Source: Tritrichomonas musculus
Lineage: Eukaryota; Parabasalia; Tritrichomonadida; Tritrichomonadidae
Reading direction: 5' to 3'
DNA length: 64,000 nt
Assembly (NCBI GenBank): GCA_039105265.1
Contig: JAPFFF010000006.1
Location: forward strand, 3,844,001-3,908,000
Part shown: positions 28,600-39,167 of the stretch, piece by piece
Numbering within the stretch: position 1 is the stretch's first letter
Layout of the letters: every line of letters starts with the position of its first letter
Notes under the pieces: generated by a model
Told to the model about the DNA's origin: nothing
Seen by the model: only the letters and a program-made list of their open reading frames with translations
Databases searched by the model: none
Made by a program: the position numbers and the translations under genes

Positions 28600-31133
28600 T
28601 CAAAATTTCAACGAAAAATTTTCAGCCAAAAAAAAATTTGGCACCTCTCCTAAACCTAAAAGCTCTTTTAATTTCAGAGTCAGCTCTTCTAGACCTTTTC
28701 AACGCTCAATTATTCATTGAATTTATTTTCAATAATTATAAACTAAATTTCTGATAAAATTTCAATAAATATTATACCTCATAATTTATGCTGCACATAT
28801 ATTATGAAATATCAAAAAACAAACATTACTAAATTTAAAATATATAGCAATAACATTAATTTATGCATTATTTTATTATTAATGAAAGTGAATTTCATGT
28901 ATTTCAGAAGAAATTTTTAGTTTTATAAATATTTTTTAAGATTTTGAACTTTTTAATAATTTTTTTTTTTTTTTTTTTTTTTTGGCACAATAGTAGTATA
29001 CTTCCTTTTGGCTCTCATATTTTATTTAATATATTACAAAATTTTAATCCGAAAGAGGATTCAACAGATTTCAACAAAAATGTACGAAAATGAGCACGTT
29101 ATGGAATTGTTTTTTTTTTACATGATAATTATGAAAGCTATTGCCCCTTTTGCTTCCTCAAAGGCAAATGGTGCCATTTAAAAGAGAGATGTTTTTATTC
29201 ACATTACCAAATTTGTGATGATTGCAAAATGTTTAAGTCAATAATTGATAACATGAACAATAATATCTTAATTCTTACAGCACAATTTTGTTCAATCTCA
29301 AATATTTTTATCAATTCATTATGTTCAAAAAGTTTAAATACCATTTTACAATATTCAAATCCTTTTTTTAGATGTATAAAAAGGAAAGATATTAGAAACA
29401 AAATTTTTGAATAATTTGATATTATAAAATATAATATAAAAAACAAATGTACTGAAGAATTTTGTAATATACTTTTAGACGGAGCAACTCGAAATAACAA
29501 AAATTTTTATTGTTTTATTATTCATACAAAAAAACGTCTTTTTTATAATAAAATTCAATCGATTGAATATTCTTCCTCTGAAAATATTGCCCAAATAACC
29601 GCTGAAATTGTAAAATTTATACAAAATGAAACCAATTTAGAAATTTTAACAATTTGTACAGACCCCTTTCAAACTGTATTAAAGCCTTTAATCAATACGA
29701 CCAAATTTCTCTTCTATCCATCACTGGTCAATTTTTTGAGTGGATTGGTTGTTTTTGTCACCTTTTAAATCAATCAATTATTGATTTATTTACTATTTTA
29801 GAATTTGTTAATTTATACAATTCTTTAAATAATATTTTAACAATGTGTAAACAATTATAACTACGAAAAAAGATACTCCAAATGTTTAATTTTTTTAAAT
29901 GAAGTAAAAACAGAATTAATTTATTTTTTTAATTTAAATATACCAAAATATAATCACTTTATCGAAATCTTAAATTCTGATGTTTTCAGAGAGCTTACTG
30001 AATTGTTTAATTTCCTCAACCATTTCTCTTCAGAAATAGGTGGAGATAATTTTTTAATGTGCAATGTCTATTCAAATATTGTGATGTTTGAAAGTTTTCT
30101 TTCAAATTTGAAAACAATTGATATAATTTTTTTGTGGAAGAATAATCCTCCAACGCATTTATTCATCAGATGAATATAAAGTTGCTGTTGCTGCTTTCTT
30201 TTTTACGATCGATGGTAGAAATCACTTTTTAAGAATAGAAGATGAAACAGAAAAACAAAACTTTTTAATTGCTATAAAAGAATATATAATGTATTATAAC
30301 AGTTTTAAATTTGGCTACAACGAAGATACTTTAGAAGTACAAATAAATAATTACATTAACTATTCAATTAGTCCGTCAATTGATCCTTTTCAATTATGGA
30401 ATGAATGGCGAAATAACGTAGAAATGAAAGAATTGGCCGAAATTGCTATACGGATACTGCACATGCCATGCAGTGAGCTCCCGGTAGAAAGAGCTTTTTC
30501 CCATATGAAATATTTGTTCGGTTCCAAAAATTATACCGAATCAGAAGAATTATTAAATTCTCAAATGGGAATTAGAATAGAGAAAGTATATTCTCGTGAA
30601 AATACTTAATAATTCTTTTATATTAAAATATAAAAGAAAAAAATTAAAGTGAAAATTCAATAAAAACAAAATTTTTACTTTTCTATACTTTTGAATATCT
30701 TTTCCAACCATTCAAGATCCTTCAGAATTTTTCTGAATAATCTTGAAAAAATAAAGCATAACAATTAATTGTGTGAATTGAGCGTTGAAAAGGTCTAAGC
30801 TCTTCCCCAGTTATTGTTGGTTTTGATATCGTTTCTGAATAAATTAAGATTTCATGCTCGTTTTTGACTTTTGTGCTATGCTCTCTGGCATGCGGATCCT
30901 GAGTGTTTATAGCTTTTTGGAATGTGTTGTATGAGAATAATAAAAATGAAGCTGTCTCTTCTATGCATTCTTTAAAATAATCATAATAGGAACGAATTGC
31001 TTCATATCTTTTTTTTATTTGGTAATCACAGGAGATAATCGTGTAATGACATTTTAAAATGTAAAAAAAAGGTCTATTTGTTCATATAACTTTTTTTTAA
31101 AATTTTGATAAATTTTAAAATTGAATGTTTCAT
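28600..31133 (-). pseudogene. Small unidentified reading frame split by the hAT insertion
   Basis: When the hAT element (28690-30797) and one copy of its 8-bp target repeat are set aside, minus-strand coding sequence reads smoothly across the site: ...SETISKPTITGEE before it and LTLKLKELLGLGEVPNFF after it, ending at a stop at 28602-28600. The right part (30798 to about 31087) includes KKRYEAIRSYYDYFKECIEETASFLL. An ATG at 31133 may be the original start. The family is not recognised; it could be the tail of yet another element or a small host gene. Confidence 0.45.
28690..30797 (+). mobile_element. hAT transposon, complete ends, decayed transposase
   Basis: The ends are a perfect 22-bp inverted repeat starting TAGACCTTTTC (28690-28711 and 30776-30797). 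The flanks are an exact 8-bp direct repeat, AGCTCTTC (28682-28689 and 30798-30805), the diagnostic hAT duplication size. Plus-strand coding sequence includes a zinc-finger-like start (CHLKERCFYSHYQICDDC near 29180), ILLDGATRNN, the CFCHLLNQSIIDLF segment and the C-terminal dimerisation domain (30289-30609: ELAEIAIRILHMPCSELPVERAFSHMK). The transposase is broken by an in-frame stop at 29412-29414, a frame change near 29660 and further stops after 29765, so this copy is not autonomous. A T24 run lies at 28960-28983. Confidence 0.85.
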
Positions 31134-31154
31134 ATCATAGTTACTCTACTATAA

Positions 31155-31243
31155 AGAGTAGGCGCAACCCTCTCAAAAAAATGCATAAACCTCAGAAAAA
31201 CTAGCTTTTTGAGAATAAAAGCTCCTTGAGTTGCATCTACTCT
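31155..31243. repeat. Imperfect 89-bp hairpin
   Basis: AGAGTAGGCGCAAC (31155-31168) faces GTTGCATCTACTCT (31230-31243), 12 of 14 pairs, and an inner TCTCAAAAA faces TTTTTGAGA. The unit may be a tiny foldback element or one end of a decayed transposon. Confidence 0.6.
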
Positions 31244-31612
31244 GAAATTAATTTGAATTTTTTATCCAAACTAGATTAGATATTTCAAATATGATCCAAA
31301 AATATAATGTGAAAGATCTATGTGATTTAATTGTAAATATTGTATCAAGAATGAATTCGAGACACATATAAATAGGAACTATATTTTGGATTGTAAACAT
31401 GATTTCTTAATTTACAGACTAAAAATGTAAAAAATGAGAAATATGTAATGTGATATTTAACTTTTAATAAACCAAAGAGGAATTAAAGGTAAATTAAGTA
31501 AATGATCATTTGAAATATTTAAATTTGAAACTAAATCGTAAATTAAAATGAAGTAAAATGAAATATAATTGTAGTAAATTGATATAAAATAAAAAGGAAT
31601 GCGAATTAGACT
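31244..31612. other. Gene-free stretch
   Basis: AT-rich DNA between the hairpin and the pogo-like relic. Nothing recognisable. Confidence 0.5.
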
Positions 31613-33056
31613 TTAAAATTTGGAACTTGCATAAAAGATATAAGGCACTGGAAGTAGATTCTGTTTAACCTTATTTGAGAAGTCTGGTATTGGCATATTT
31701 GAGCTTGATTTTGTAGGATTTTCGTTTTTTTTTTTGTGACAATTGTAAATATATGTTTGGTTTGGCGTTAGAGGTAAATTTGAGTTAATTAATTGAGTTA
31801 TATGAGAAATTTGATAATCACGATCTTTTTTAATCAGTAGTAAATTGAATGTTGCGAATAATTGAACACCATTATTTGAAATTGAAATCTGTGTATCTAT
31901 GCCAATCGCTCTAAAAGCTGCTCTACAGTGTAATGTGGTAGTTGATTTGCAATATTGCATTATAAACTTTTATTATTTGTTTGGGTTGTCTGCTAAAATT
32001 TTGATTATATTTATAATTTGACATGAACATTTTTGAGACTCAAAACCCCGATAAATCTAAAGGTTGTGTTTGATCTGAAGAATGAAGGACTAAAAAATGA
32101 ACTTTTATATTTTCTTGAAGTAAATTGAGTGATCTGATTGAGGTAACATGTGATGAGGCACCGTCCATAATAATACCAGCGGGTCCATAATAATTATACT
32201 TTTTCCTGAGTTCTCTTAATTTTGGTAAAAATTGAGTTTGGAGCCAAAAAGTAAATGATTGAGTATTTATATATCCTTTTTCGGTTTTGACTACTTGAAT
32301 ATTCTGAGGAGATAAAACGGTATAATTTTCTGAGTCTAAACTACTTCTTTGAATAGTAAATTGTGGTGAACAGAATTATTTGCAAGGATTAATACAAGCC
32401 AAACAGGTGCAATGCTTTCCTTTTCTACTGACTGGATAAGGTGCTGTACAATTTGAGTAATTTATAGGTACGATTACTGTTTTGCTTCTTCCATCTTCAT
32501 ACTCTGAAACACCCATTTCATCTTGATTAAATAAAAATTCAATTGGAATGCCAATTATTGACCTTCTTAGGTTATTTATATATTCTTCAATTATAATATT
32601 TGAATTTAAACGGTTATCTTCCATAGGTAAACCTAAAACATTTTTAAATTTGTCTGTATATTTATATCTTATTAGGTGTCTAACTGTGTCTTTGTATAAA
32701 CTCTTATTAAAAGGGTTAAATATATAGAATGCTGATGTAGCTTTATAATTTCATTTTCAATTAAGGATAACTCTTGTGTTGATAAAAGAGGAGGTCTTCC
32801 ATCGATTCATTCTCCTCTTAAAAACTTTTTGTGACATTTACAAACCTTTTGCCTAGAGACCTCAAAGACATCTCCGATAGCTCTATATTTAACTAAGAGA
32901 GTATTTGAATGTAATAAAGAGCAAAGAAATCAAACTTGCTTTAAAAAGTTGTAGCATATACTCAAGAACACTTTTAGTTTGCCAAATACCATTTTTTTTT
33001 AATTTAATAATTGTTCTTGAGTGATCCTTGTAACCTTTACTTCTTGAGTTATTCAT
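31613..33056 (-). pseudogene. Pogo/Tigger-like DDE transposase relic
   Basis: The fragments read on the minus strand from MNNSRSKGYKDHSRTIIKL at 33056. The middle (32376-32624) has FLFNQDEMGVSEYEDGRSKTVIVP and YPVSRKGKHCTCLACINP, like DDE_1 endonucleases of the pogo/Tigger group. Further left come IIMDGASSHVTS (near 32160) and LHSSDQTQPLDLSGF (near 32060), the second and third acidic regions. The last part (31613-31960) is open. Several stops and frame changes break the gene, notably in the N-terminal third (32630-32950) and near 32370. Closely similar transposases are common in trichomonads. Terminal repeats were not found. Confidence 0.7.
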
Positions 33057-34048
33057 TGTTTTTTGTCAAACATTAATGAATCGCCTTGAATTAACTCTTA
33101 AAATAAACAACAAAAACATTCTTAAAACAAATACCAAACAACAATCTTAAATCTTAAAACATACAACAAACAACATTCTTAAATCAATACCAATAACACT
33201 TAATTCATTCAATGCATTCAAAATTTTTAAAACTTTATAAATATTATTTTACAGATAATCGGTGATTAATGCTTATCGTCATAACTAATACCAATTTTGC
33301 ATTGAGCCAAAATATTTTTAACTTTAACTTCACTTTAATGTTTGGACTTAATTCATCTATGGATTTATTTATAGATTTCATCTGGAATCGAGTTTTTATT
33401 TTTCATTTGTAAAACAACCAAAAAGGTATCAAAGGGGCATAAATTCCGCCATGTATAATAGTTGTTCCTTTTTGGACCAAAAGAAACAAACGAAACAAAG
33501 CTAGTAAGGATGCTCTCAGTAAGGAGCGACTTTGACGAGCGAGTTACTGTCAAAAGTCTCTAGACGGTGAGCTATTTTAATGCCGAGACAGACAAGAGAC
33601 TAAGGTTGACTGTAGCGACACCGTTAACGGTATGAACCTACTGGGAGCACCCTACTATATACTACTGCAGCTTTGATGGAGATTTACACCTTCAATTCCA
33701 TCCATTACGGGATCTTTTCAAAGATTTTTTTTAGTGCACTGCAAAAGCTTTCTTCTCTAAACTTTCAGGTGTGATTATCTAAAAAAACAATTTCACACAA
33801 CCTTATATCTCTTTTTTACATAAATACCGTATACCTATTGTAAATTATGCATCACCAAGCCAAAAAATGTTTGTCATTAAACTTTCTGTACTTTGATGTT
33901 GGTTTGTGGTTCATAGGATATCTATTTTTTGAAAAATATTAAAAAAAGTAAAATACCATATGAAACCAGATATTATCACTTTGAAAACTTCCTCAAACAA
34001 ACAAACAAACAAACAAAATATTAATAATATTATTAATATAAAATTTAC
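33057..34048. other. Gene-free stretch with a GC-richer patch and a (CAAA) microsatellite
   Basis: The 33470-33720 patch is visibly richer in G and C than its surroundings (CGAGCGAG, AGCGACACCG, CTGGGAGCACCC) and has short foldbacks; I cannot name it. A microsatellite of six CAAA units is at 33994-34017, just outside the 3' end of the cyclase-like gene. Confidence 0.5.
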
Positions 34049-37000
34049 TTACAAACATTTCTTGAAAAGATCTACATACTTGTCAAAGGACACTTTCTTT
34101 ATATTTTTTGACAAGTTTCCGAGTTCAATTTGTTCTTGCTGTGAAATCTGATCCATTTCGACGATAGAATTAATAAAATTTAAATTGAAAGCTACTTGAC
34201 ACTCACCAACCTTAAACAACAGAGCTTCATAATAACTCATATTATCAATATCTATCTCTAAAAATGGCTCATCTTCAGTGTTTATGTATGCTCTAACTGA
34301 ATCAAAAGATTCTATGTAAAAAGAAATTGGAGCTTTGGTTGGTTTTGAACGAGCAAAGTTGAGATCTTCAGCAATAATATCTCTTATGAACAAACAAGCA
34401 ATAAGTTTATTCACTTTTTTGATTCCGACAAACAAAATGGTTCCTCCATCTGCTTTGATAATTTTGAAATTGGTGTAATTCATTACACATGCGTTAACCA
34501 ATGTGAAAAATCGTTCAAGTTCAGATTGTGGTTTTGTTGTGTCATAACGAAGGAAAATTAATAAAGTAGAATTAAATATGAAATCTGATATATTATTGTC
34601 TGAAAAAGCATTGGCAAAATAAGTAGGAATAAAATTCATTAATCGTTCAGAAATCGATTCTTGTTTATATGCAGGCTTTGCTGAGTTTTGGCCTCCTTCT
34701 TCAATGAGCAATGAGATGAGGAATTCACCTTTTTGTCGAGATGATGATCTAAACATTTTCTTTTTTACATGATCTGGCATTAAATGTTCTCTAAGTTCGA
34801 TAACTATTTGGCTACTTGTGGTGTTAATTACTTCTCTTTGCTCGTTTTGCATGGCTGGAAAAACTAGGTTAAACTTTTCTCCAATGAATGATGGCGCAGG
34901 ACGATTGAGAATAACAGCAGCATTCTCTGAAATCGAGTAAATTTCATCAGTGCCAATAACAGAAGCAACAGTTAATATAACAGAAGGGAAAGATTGAATA
35001 CTAGTATTATTATCCTCAGTTTCATTGCTATTCTTTTTTCCGCTTTTACTACCTAATTCTGCTATTTTTTCATTGTTATCATCAATGATATAACTATGAT
35101 GCTTTTCTTTCTTTTTCGAATCATAATTATCATCATTATTTTTATTATTTTTCTTCTTTTTAAGAAAAATTTCTGGAAAATGATATAAAGAATTAAATGA
35201 ATCTACCAAATTATTTCCAAAATATAAGCTAAAATAAATTAGAATAAGCGAAACAATACCAAATTCAATGAAGAAAGCTATCACAGATGTCGTTGGGACT
35301 GTTAGATAAGAATCAATATTATAATAAAAAGTGACTCGAAGTGATTCCATCCCAAAATAAATAAATGCAGGAAGAAAACGAAGAAGAATCTCATCATTTG
35401 AAGGATGCTTTGAAGCAATTTCAACAACCAAATTAGAAAATGATGAACAAATTGTTTCTTGAAGTTGGATACATTGATCACGTTGGAAAACTTGAGTGAT
35501 ATTTGTACTTGATTGTAGAATTACGTCATGAATTTTATTAAAAGTTATTGGGGAATAGTCTGTTTTCCCTTTCAATATTAACAACGTATTTTCTATCAAA
35601 TTGAATGAATGATTAATTTGAATGAGGCTATTTAAATAATCATTGATTTCATCATATTTCAAATTAAAACGAATAAAAGTTGGAATCATAAAAAGAAGAA
35701 TGACTATTAATAAAATAAACCATGGCAACAATATAAAAAATGGAACTATCAACCAAGCAAACCGCTTTTGCTGCAATGTTGCGTCTATTGTTAATTCAAT
35801 CGGATCTCCATCGACTTCCATATTTATTTCATTATCATTACTATCAATCTCTTCTGCTCCACTATTATTATTTGCATCATAAACATTTTTAAATTTTAAA
35901 ATTTGACCATTCTCTAGATTTGTGTTGGTAAAAACATTAGTTGTTAAAGCTTCATCGGCTTCATTTTCATTATCATTACCAATTGAAGTTGATGTTGAAA
36001 TTGAACACATTGAGGTTGAAGTTCCATCATTCAAATTATCTAATTTGTTACTTTCTGTCGATTGAGAAACTGTAGCAGAAGTTGAGTCATCATAAAATGA
36101 GCTATAATCTATATCTTTTATTCCAAAAAAAGACGATGAGGTTGCACTTAGTCTTGGATTTAACGAAGAATTTGCCAACTTCCCTTCTTTTAAATTTTCG
36201 GAATGCAAATGAAGAAGATAAAGTTTCTTTGATCTGATATAGTTGTAAAGGTCTTCCCATGAATCGATACATTGCTCGAGAAGTAATGATGTAATTCTTT
36301 TTTTCGAGGCGAAAAATTTGATTACATTTGGATCTTTTCTGAAAACGAAATTGACTTGAATAATTATAATGATGATATATAGAATGATTATGAAAATGAC
36401 AATGACAATTGCAACAATTTCAACAACATAGTCGTTTTTATGCTCTTGGATTCTATCTTCTAAATTTAACATATTTTTTGTCATTGAATTGAGGATATTA
36501 TACAAATCATTCATAGAATAATCTAATAGCATATCAAAAGCTACTGTTAAATTATTTAAAGATTGACAAACTGTTTTGTTATTTTTCATATTTTCATAAA
36601 AATAATCTTGAAAAAATGCAAACATAAAATCACCAAGTGATTGAATTTGAGGCAAGCTTAAATAGAAATTTGATATATATAGATAAATACTATCAAACGT
36701 AGAACGACAAACATCTGGGTCATGAATTGTTGTAAAATCAATTTGTGTTAAATCTTGAATAGCATATGGATAAAAAACAGTTGAAAAAGTTTTCATATAT
36801 AAGAGTTTAAGGGATGGTGATTGTTCGTTGATATTTTTATATTCATTTATTGAATAATTTTCGAATGGTATTGACAATGCGAAATAAACGGCAAAACAAA
36901 CAATTGCAAGAGTGATATGAATAAAAGGAACAAAAGGAATTAATCGGCGCGAAGTTTTCAAATATGATGCAACGGGGTTTTCATTGCTACTTGATGAATT

Positions 37001-38647
37001 GTAATTATGAGATGGCATAGAAACTTGAATTTCTTCTTGATTGCAAAATTGTAAAATCCGAACATTATTCGTAATAGTTTTATGTAGAATAGGATCGGTG
37101 ATCAAATTTCGATCTTGTTCAAGATCTAACGAAATCATTTTTGATTGCTGATATTTTACAAAATTACCATATGCAATTAAATAAAAGTCTGCATAACGTG
37201 AGTAAAGATAACTATCAAATGGAAATCGTTCAATTAAACTCATTAATTCAAACTTCAATTCAATGAAATAATATGAAGTTGAGCAGGCTTCTACAAAAGA
37301 TCTAAAATATTTTTTATGTTCTCGCATTTTCCAGTATATGTGATGATGAACTAGAAAAGACCGTTGAAGATCGTCAAGAAATTTGGTATTCTTTTCATCA
37401 CTAACAGATGTCATTGATTTCAAATATTTGAGAAAAAAATAAATAATAAATCTATTATAATTTGAATCACTCTTTAAGAGTGAGAGTTCGGTTATCATAT
37501 CTGATCTTTTTGATGGGAAAATGGCAAGAAATCTGATTATTTCAATCATAGGGGATGTTTTAATGTTATATTGGCGCTGAGATAAGATATTTAAAAAAAT
37601 CATTGGATCACCTGAATGTGATGTTATTATTCTCAATATTGAAACAATATTACCAGGAAGAATACGTGGAAATTGTGAACTGTTTTCGGTTAAATCATCA
37701 CCTTTTTTAAGAGTCTCAAAAAGACGAAATGATTCACGAACAAGATGATGATGAGAAATAAAAAGAATAGCGATAGTAAGAATATGTATAATGAGCAAAG
37801 CTAGAAAAATAAGCCAATAATTTTTTGTGTATGTGTGAATAACTATAACAATAGAAATAGAAAAAAACGGAGAAATTTCGAGATATTCAGATAAGTAACT
37901 ATTGTGAATTGATAATAATACTCTCCTATAAAATAAAAATATTGATATTATAAGAAATGCAGCAGCAATAAGATATATAAAGAGTTTATTCGTGGTTAAA
38001 TCAATGAGGTTGGAGCCAATACAGATGAGGAATCGGCATAAATAAAGAATAATATTCGATTTACCATCGTATGTATCAAATTTACTTTTTGAAACAATGA
38101 TAATAAATGAGAGAAAGACAGATTCAAAATATATGTGAATGAAAAAAAAAATAATGTTAATAATACAAATCGAAAAAGAAAGCCAACAAATAAAATCCCC
38201 ACCTGAATTTATTTGTTCTATTAACAAACAAAATTTGAAGAAAAGTGAATAACATAATAATGGGACTAATATAGTTTGATAAAAGTGAATGAAAGCAAGC
38301 TCCCAGTAGGGTACATACTTATCCTTTGCAGATAAAATTTGCGCATGAAAAAGAAAAATAAAAGAGATGATATTTAGAACGAAAAAAAATAAAATATCAA
38401 ATAAAAATGACGGGGTCCCATAAATCCATGGTAAAAAATAAAAAAAGCTTTGAATATGTAAAATCCCGGAACCGTTAGTTGTAATATTAAGTAATAGAGA
38501 AGGTAAATGAATATCCATTGCCATGAAAAAAAAAAGAAGAAACGAAAATATTGGAACAGCTGATTTCATAACGCTATTGATTGGCGATTTAAATAAAATA
38601 TTTGCATATAATTTGTAAAATCGTTGTAAATATGCATAATATTTCAT
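34049..38647 (-). CDS. Multi-pass membrane protein with PAS-like and degenerate nucleotide-cyclase-like domains
   Basis: The 1,532-residue protein starts MKYYAYLQRFYKLYANIL. The first 300 residues hold about eight hydrophobic segments. More membrane helices lie near residues 585-610, 765-790, 955-985 and 1140-1165. A PAS-like domain (TVASVIGTDEIYSISENAAVIL) sits near 1235-1330. The C-terminal 170 residues look like a class III cyclase fold: LIFLRYDTTKPQSELERFFTLVNACV followed by FKIIKADGGTILFVGIKKVN, matching the metal-site strand and the K-(I/T)-x-G-D-x-x-M strand of cyclases. The Asp of the usual GD pair is Gly here and the first metal Asp is displaced, so catalysis is doubtful. Trichomonads have large families of such proteins. 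A cyclase-derived sensor or a partner of an active cyclase is the likeliest role. Confidence 0.65.
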   Translation of the reverse strand: MKYYAYLQRFYKLYANILFKSPINSVMKSAVPIFSFLLFFFMAMDIHLPSLLLNITTNGSGILHIQSFFYFLPWIYGTPSFLFDILFFFVLNIISFIFLFHAQILSAKDKYVPYWELAFIHFYQTILVPLLCYSLFFKFCLLIEQINSGGDFICWLSFSICIINIIFFFIHIYFESVFLSFIIIVSKSKFDTYDGKSNIILYLCRFLICIGSNLIDLTTNKLFIYLIAAAFLIISIFLFYRRVLLSIHNSYLSEYLEISPFFSISIVIVIHTYTKNYWLIFLALLIIHILTIAILFISHHHLVRESFRLFETLKKGDDLTENSSQFPRILPGNIVSILRIITSHSGDPMIFLNILSQRQYNIKTSPMIEIIRFLAIFPSKRSDMITELSLLKSDSNYNRFIIYFFLKYLKSMTSVSDEKNTKFLDDLQRSFLVHHHIYWKMREHKKYFRSFVEACSTSYYFIELKFELMSLIERFPFDSYLYSRYADFYLIAYGNFVKYQQSKMISLDLEQDRNLITDPILHKTITNNVRILQFCNQEEIQVSMPSHNYNSSSSNENPVASYLKTSRRLIPFVPFIHITLAIVCFAVYFALSIPFENYSINEYKNINEQSPSLKLLYMKTFSTVFYPYAIQDLTQIDFTTIHDPDVCRSTFDSIYLYISNFYLSLPQIQSLGDFMFAFFQDYFYENMKNNKTVCQSLNNLTVAFDMLLDYSMNDLYNILNSMTKNMLNLEDRIQEHKNDYVVEIVAIVIVIFIIILYIIIIIIQVNFVFRKDPNVIKFFASKKRITSLLLEQCIDSWEDLYNYIRSKKLYLLHLHSENLKEGKLANSSLNPRLSATSSSFFGIKDIDYSSFYDDSTSATVSQSTESNKLDNLNDGTSTSMCSISTSTSIGNDNENEADEALTTNVFTNTNLENGQILKFKNVYDANNNSGAEEIDSNDNEINMEVDGDPIELTIDATLQQKRFAWLIVPFFILLPWFILLIVILLFMIPTFIRFNLKYDEINDYLNSLIQINHSFNLIENTLLILKGKTDYSPITFNKIHDVILQSSTNITQVFQRDQCIQLQETICSSFSNLVVEIASKHPSNDEILLRFLPAFIYFGMESLRVTFYYNIDSYLTVPTTSVIAFFIEFGIVSLILIYFSLYFGNNLVDSFNSLYHFPEIFLKKKKNNKNNDDNYDSKKKEKHHSYIIDDNNEKIAELGSKSGKKNSNETEDNNTSIQSFPSVILTVASVIGTDEIYSISENAAVILNRPAPSFIGEKFNLVFPAMQNEQREVINTTSSQIVIELREHLMPDHVKKKMFRSSSRQKGEFLISLLIEEGGQNSAKPAYKQESISERLMNFIPTYFANAFSDNNISDFIFNSTLLIFLRYDTTKPQSELERFFTLVNACVMNYTNFKIIKADGGTILFVGIKKVNKLIACLFIRDIIAEDLNFARSKPTKAPISFYIESFDSVRAYINTEDEPFLEIDIDNMSYYEALLFKVGECQVAFNLNFINSIVEMDQISQQEQIELGNLSKNIKKVSFDKYVDLFKKCL

Positions 38648-39167
38648 TTATATGGAGCGAAAACGAGACTTTATTCAAAATTATTTTGAAAAGAAAAATT
38701 CAAAAAAAAAAAATTTCTTTTCAAAATTGGAGAGAAAACTCAATAAATATACCTATTTCTAATTTATGGCATATAAAAGAAAGTTAATACAAGAATAAAA
38801 AAGATAAAAAATATATTTTTATTATAAAAAATCTTTTTAATCATAAGATATTGATATTTATACTTTCAATGCATAATTCAAAAAGTTGGTTTTGATGAGA
38901 ATGCAAATAGTACTTAGATTTGATATTTTTTTGGTTTTATATTTGGCACAGATCGGTCAAATGTTGCTGATCATAAACATACCTTAAATTCAAAAAAAAA
39001 AAAAAAAAAAAAAAAAAGATACGATTCTGGGTTTTGACTCAAAACTTTTGAGTTTGGAGATTTTTGACTATACATTTTGTAAATAATTTAAAAAGTAAAC
39101 AACTCTCATTACACAGTTATTTTATTTATAAAAAAGATTATTAATCATAAATAAATGCAATTTGAAT
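38648..39167. other. Gene-free spacer with A26 run
   Basis: The spacer between two minus-strand genes contains a run of 26 A at 38992-39017. No RNA gene is visible. Confidence 0.6.

Noticed and set aside
33365-33553. 62-residue minus-strand frame in the GC-richer patch
   Set aside because: No family likeness or conserved motif; it is short and could be chance.
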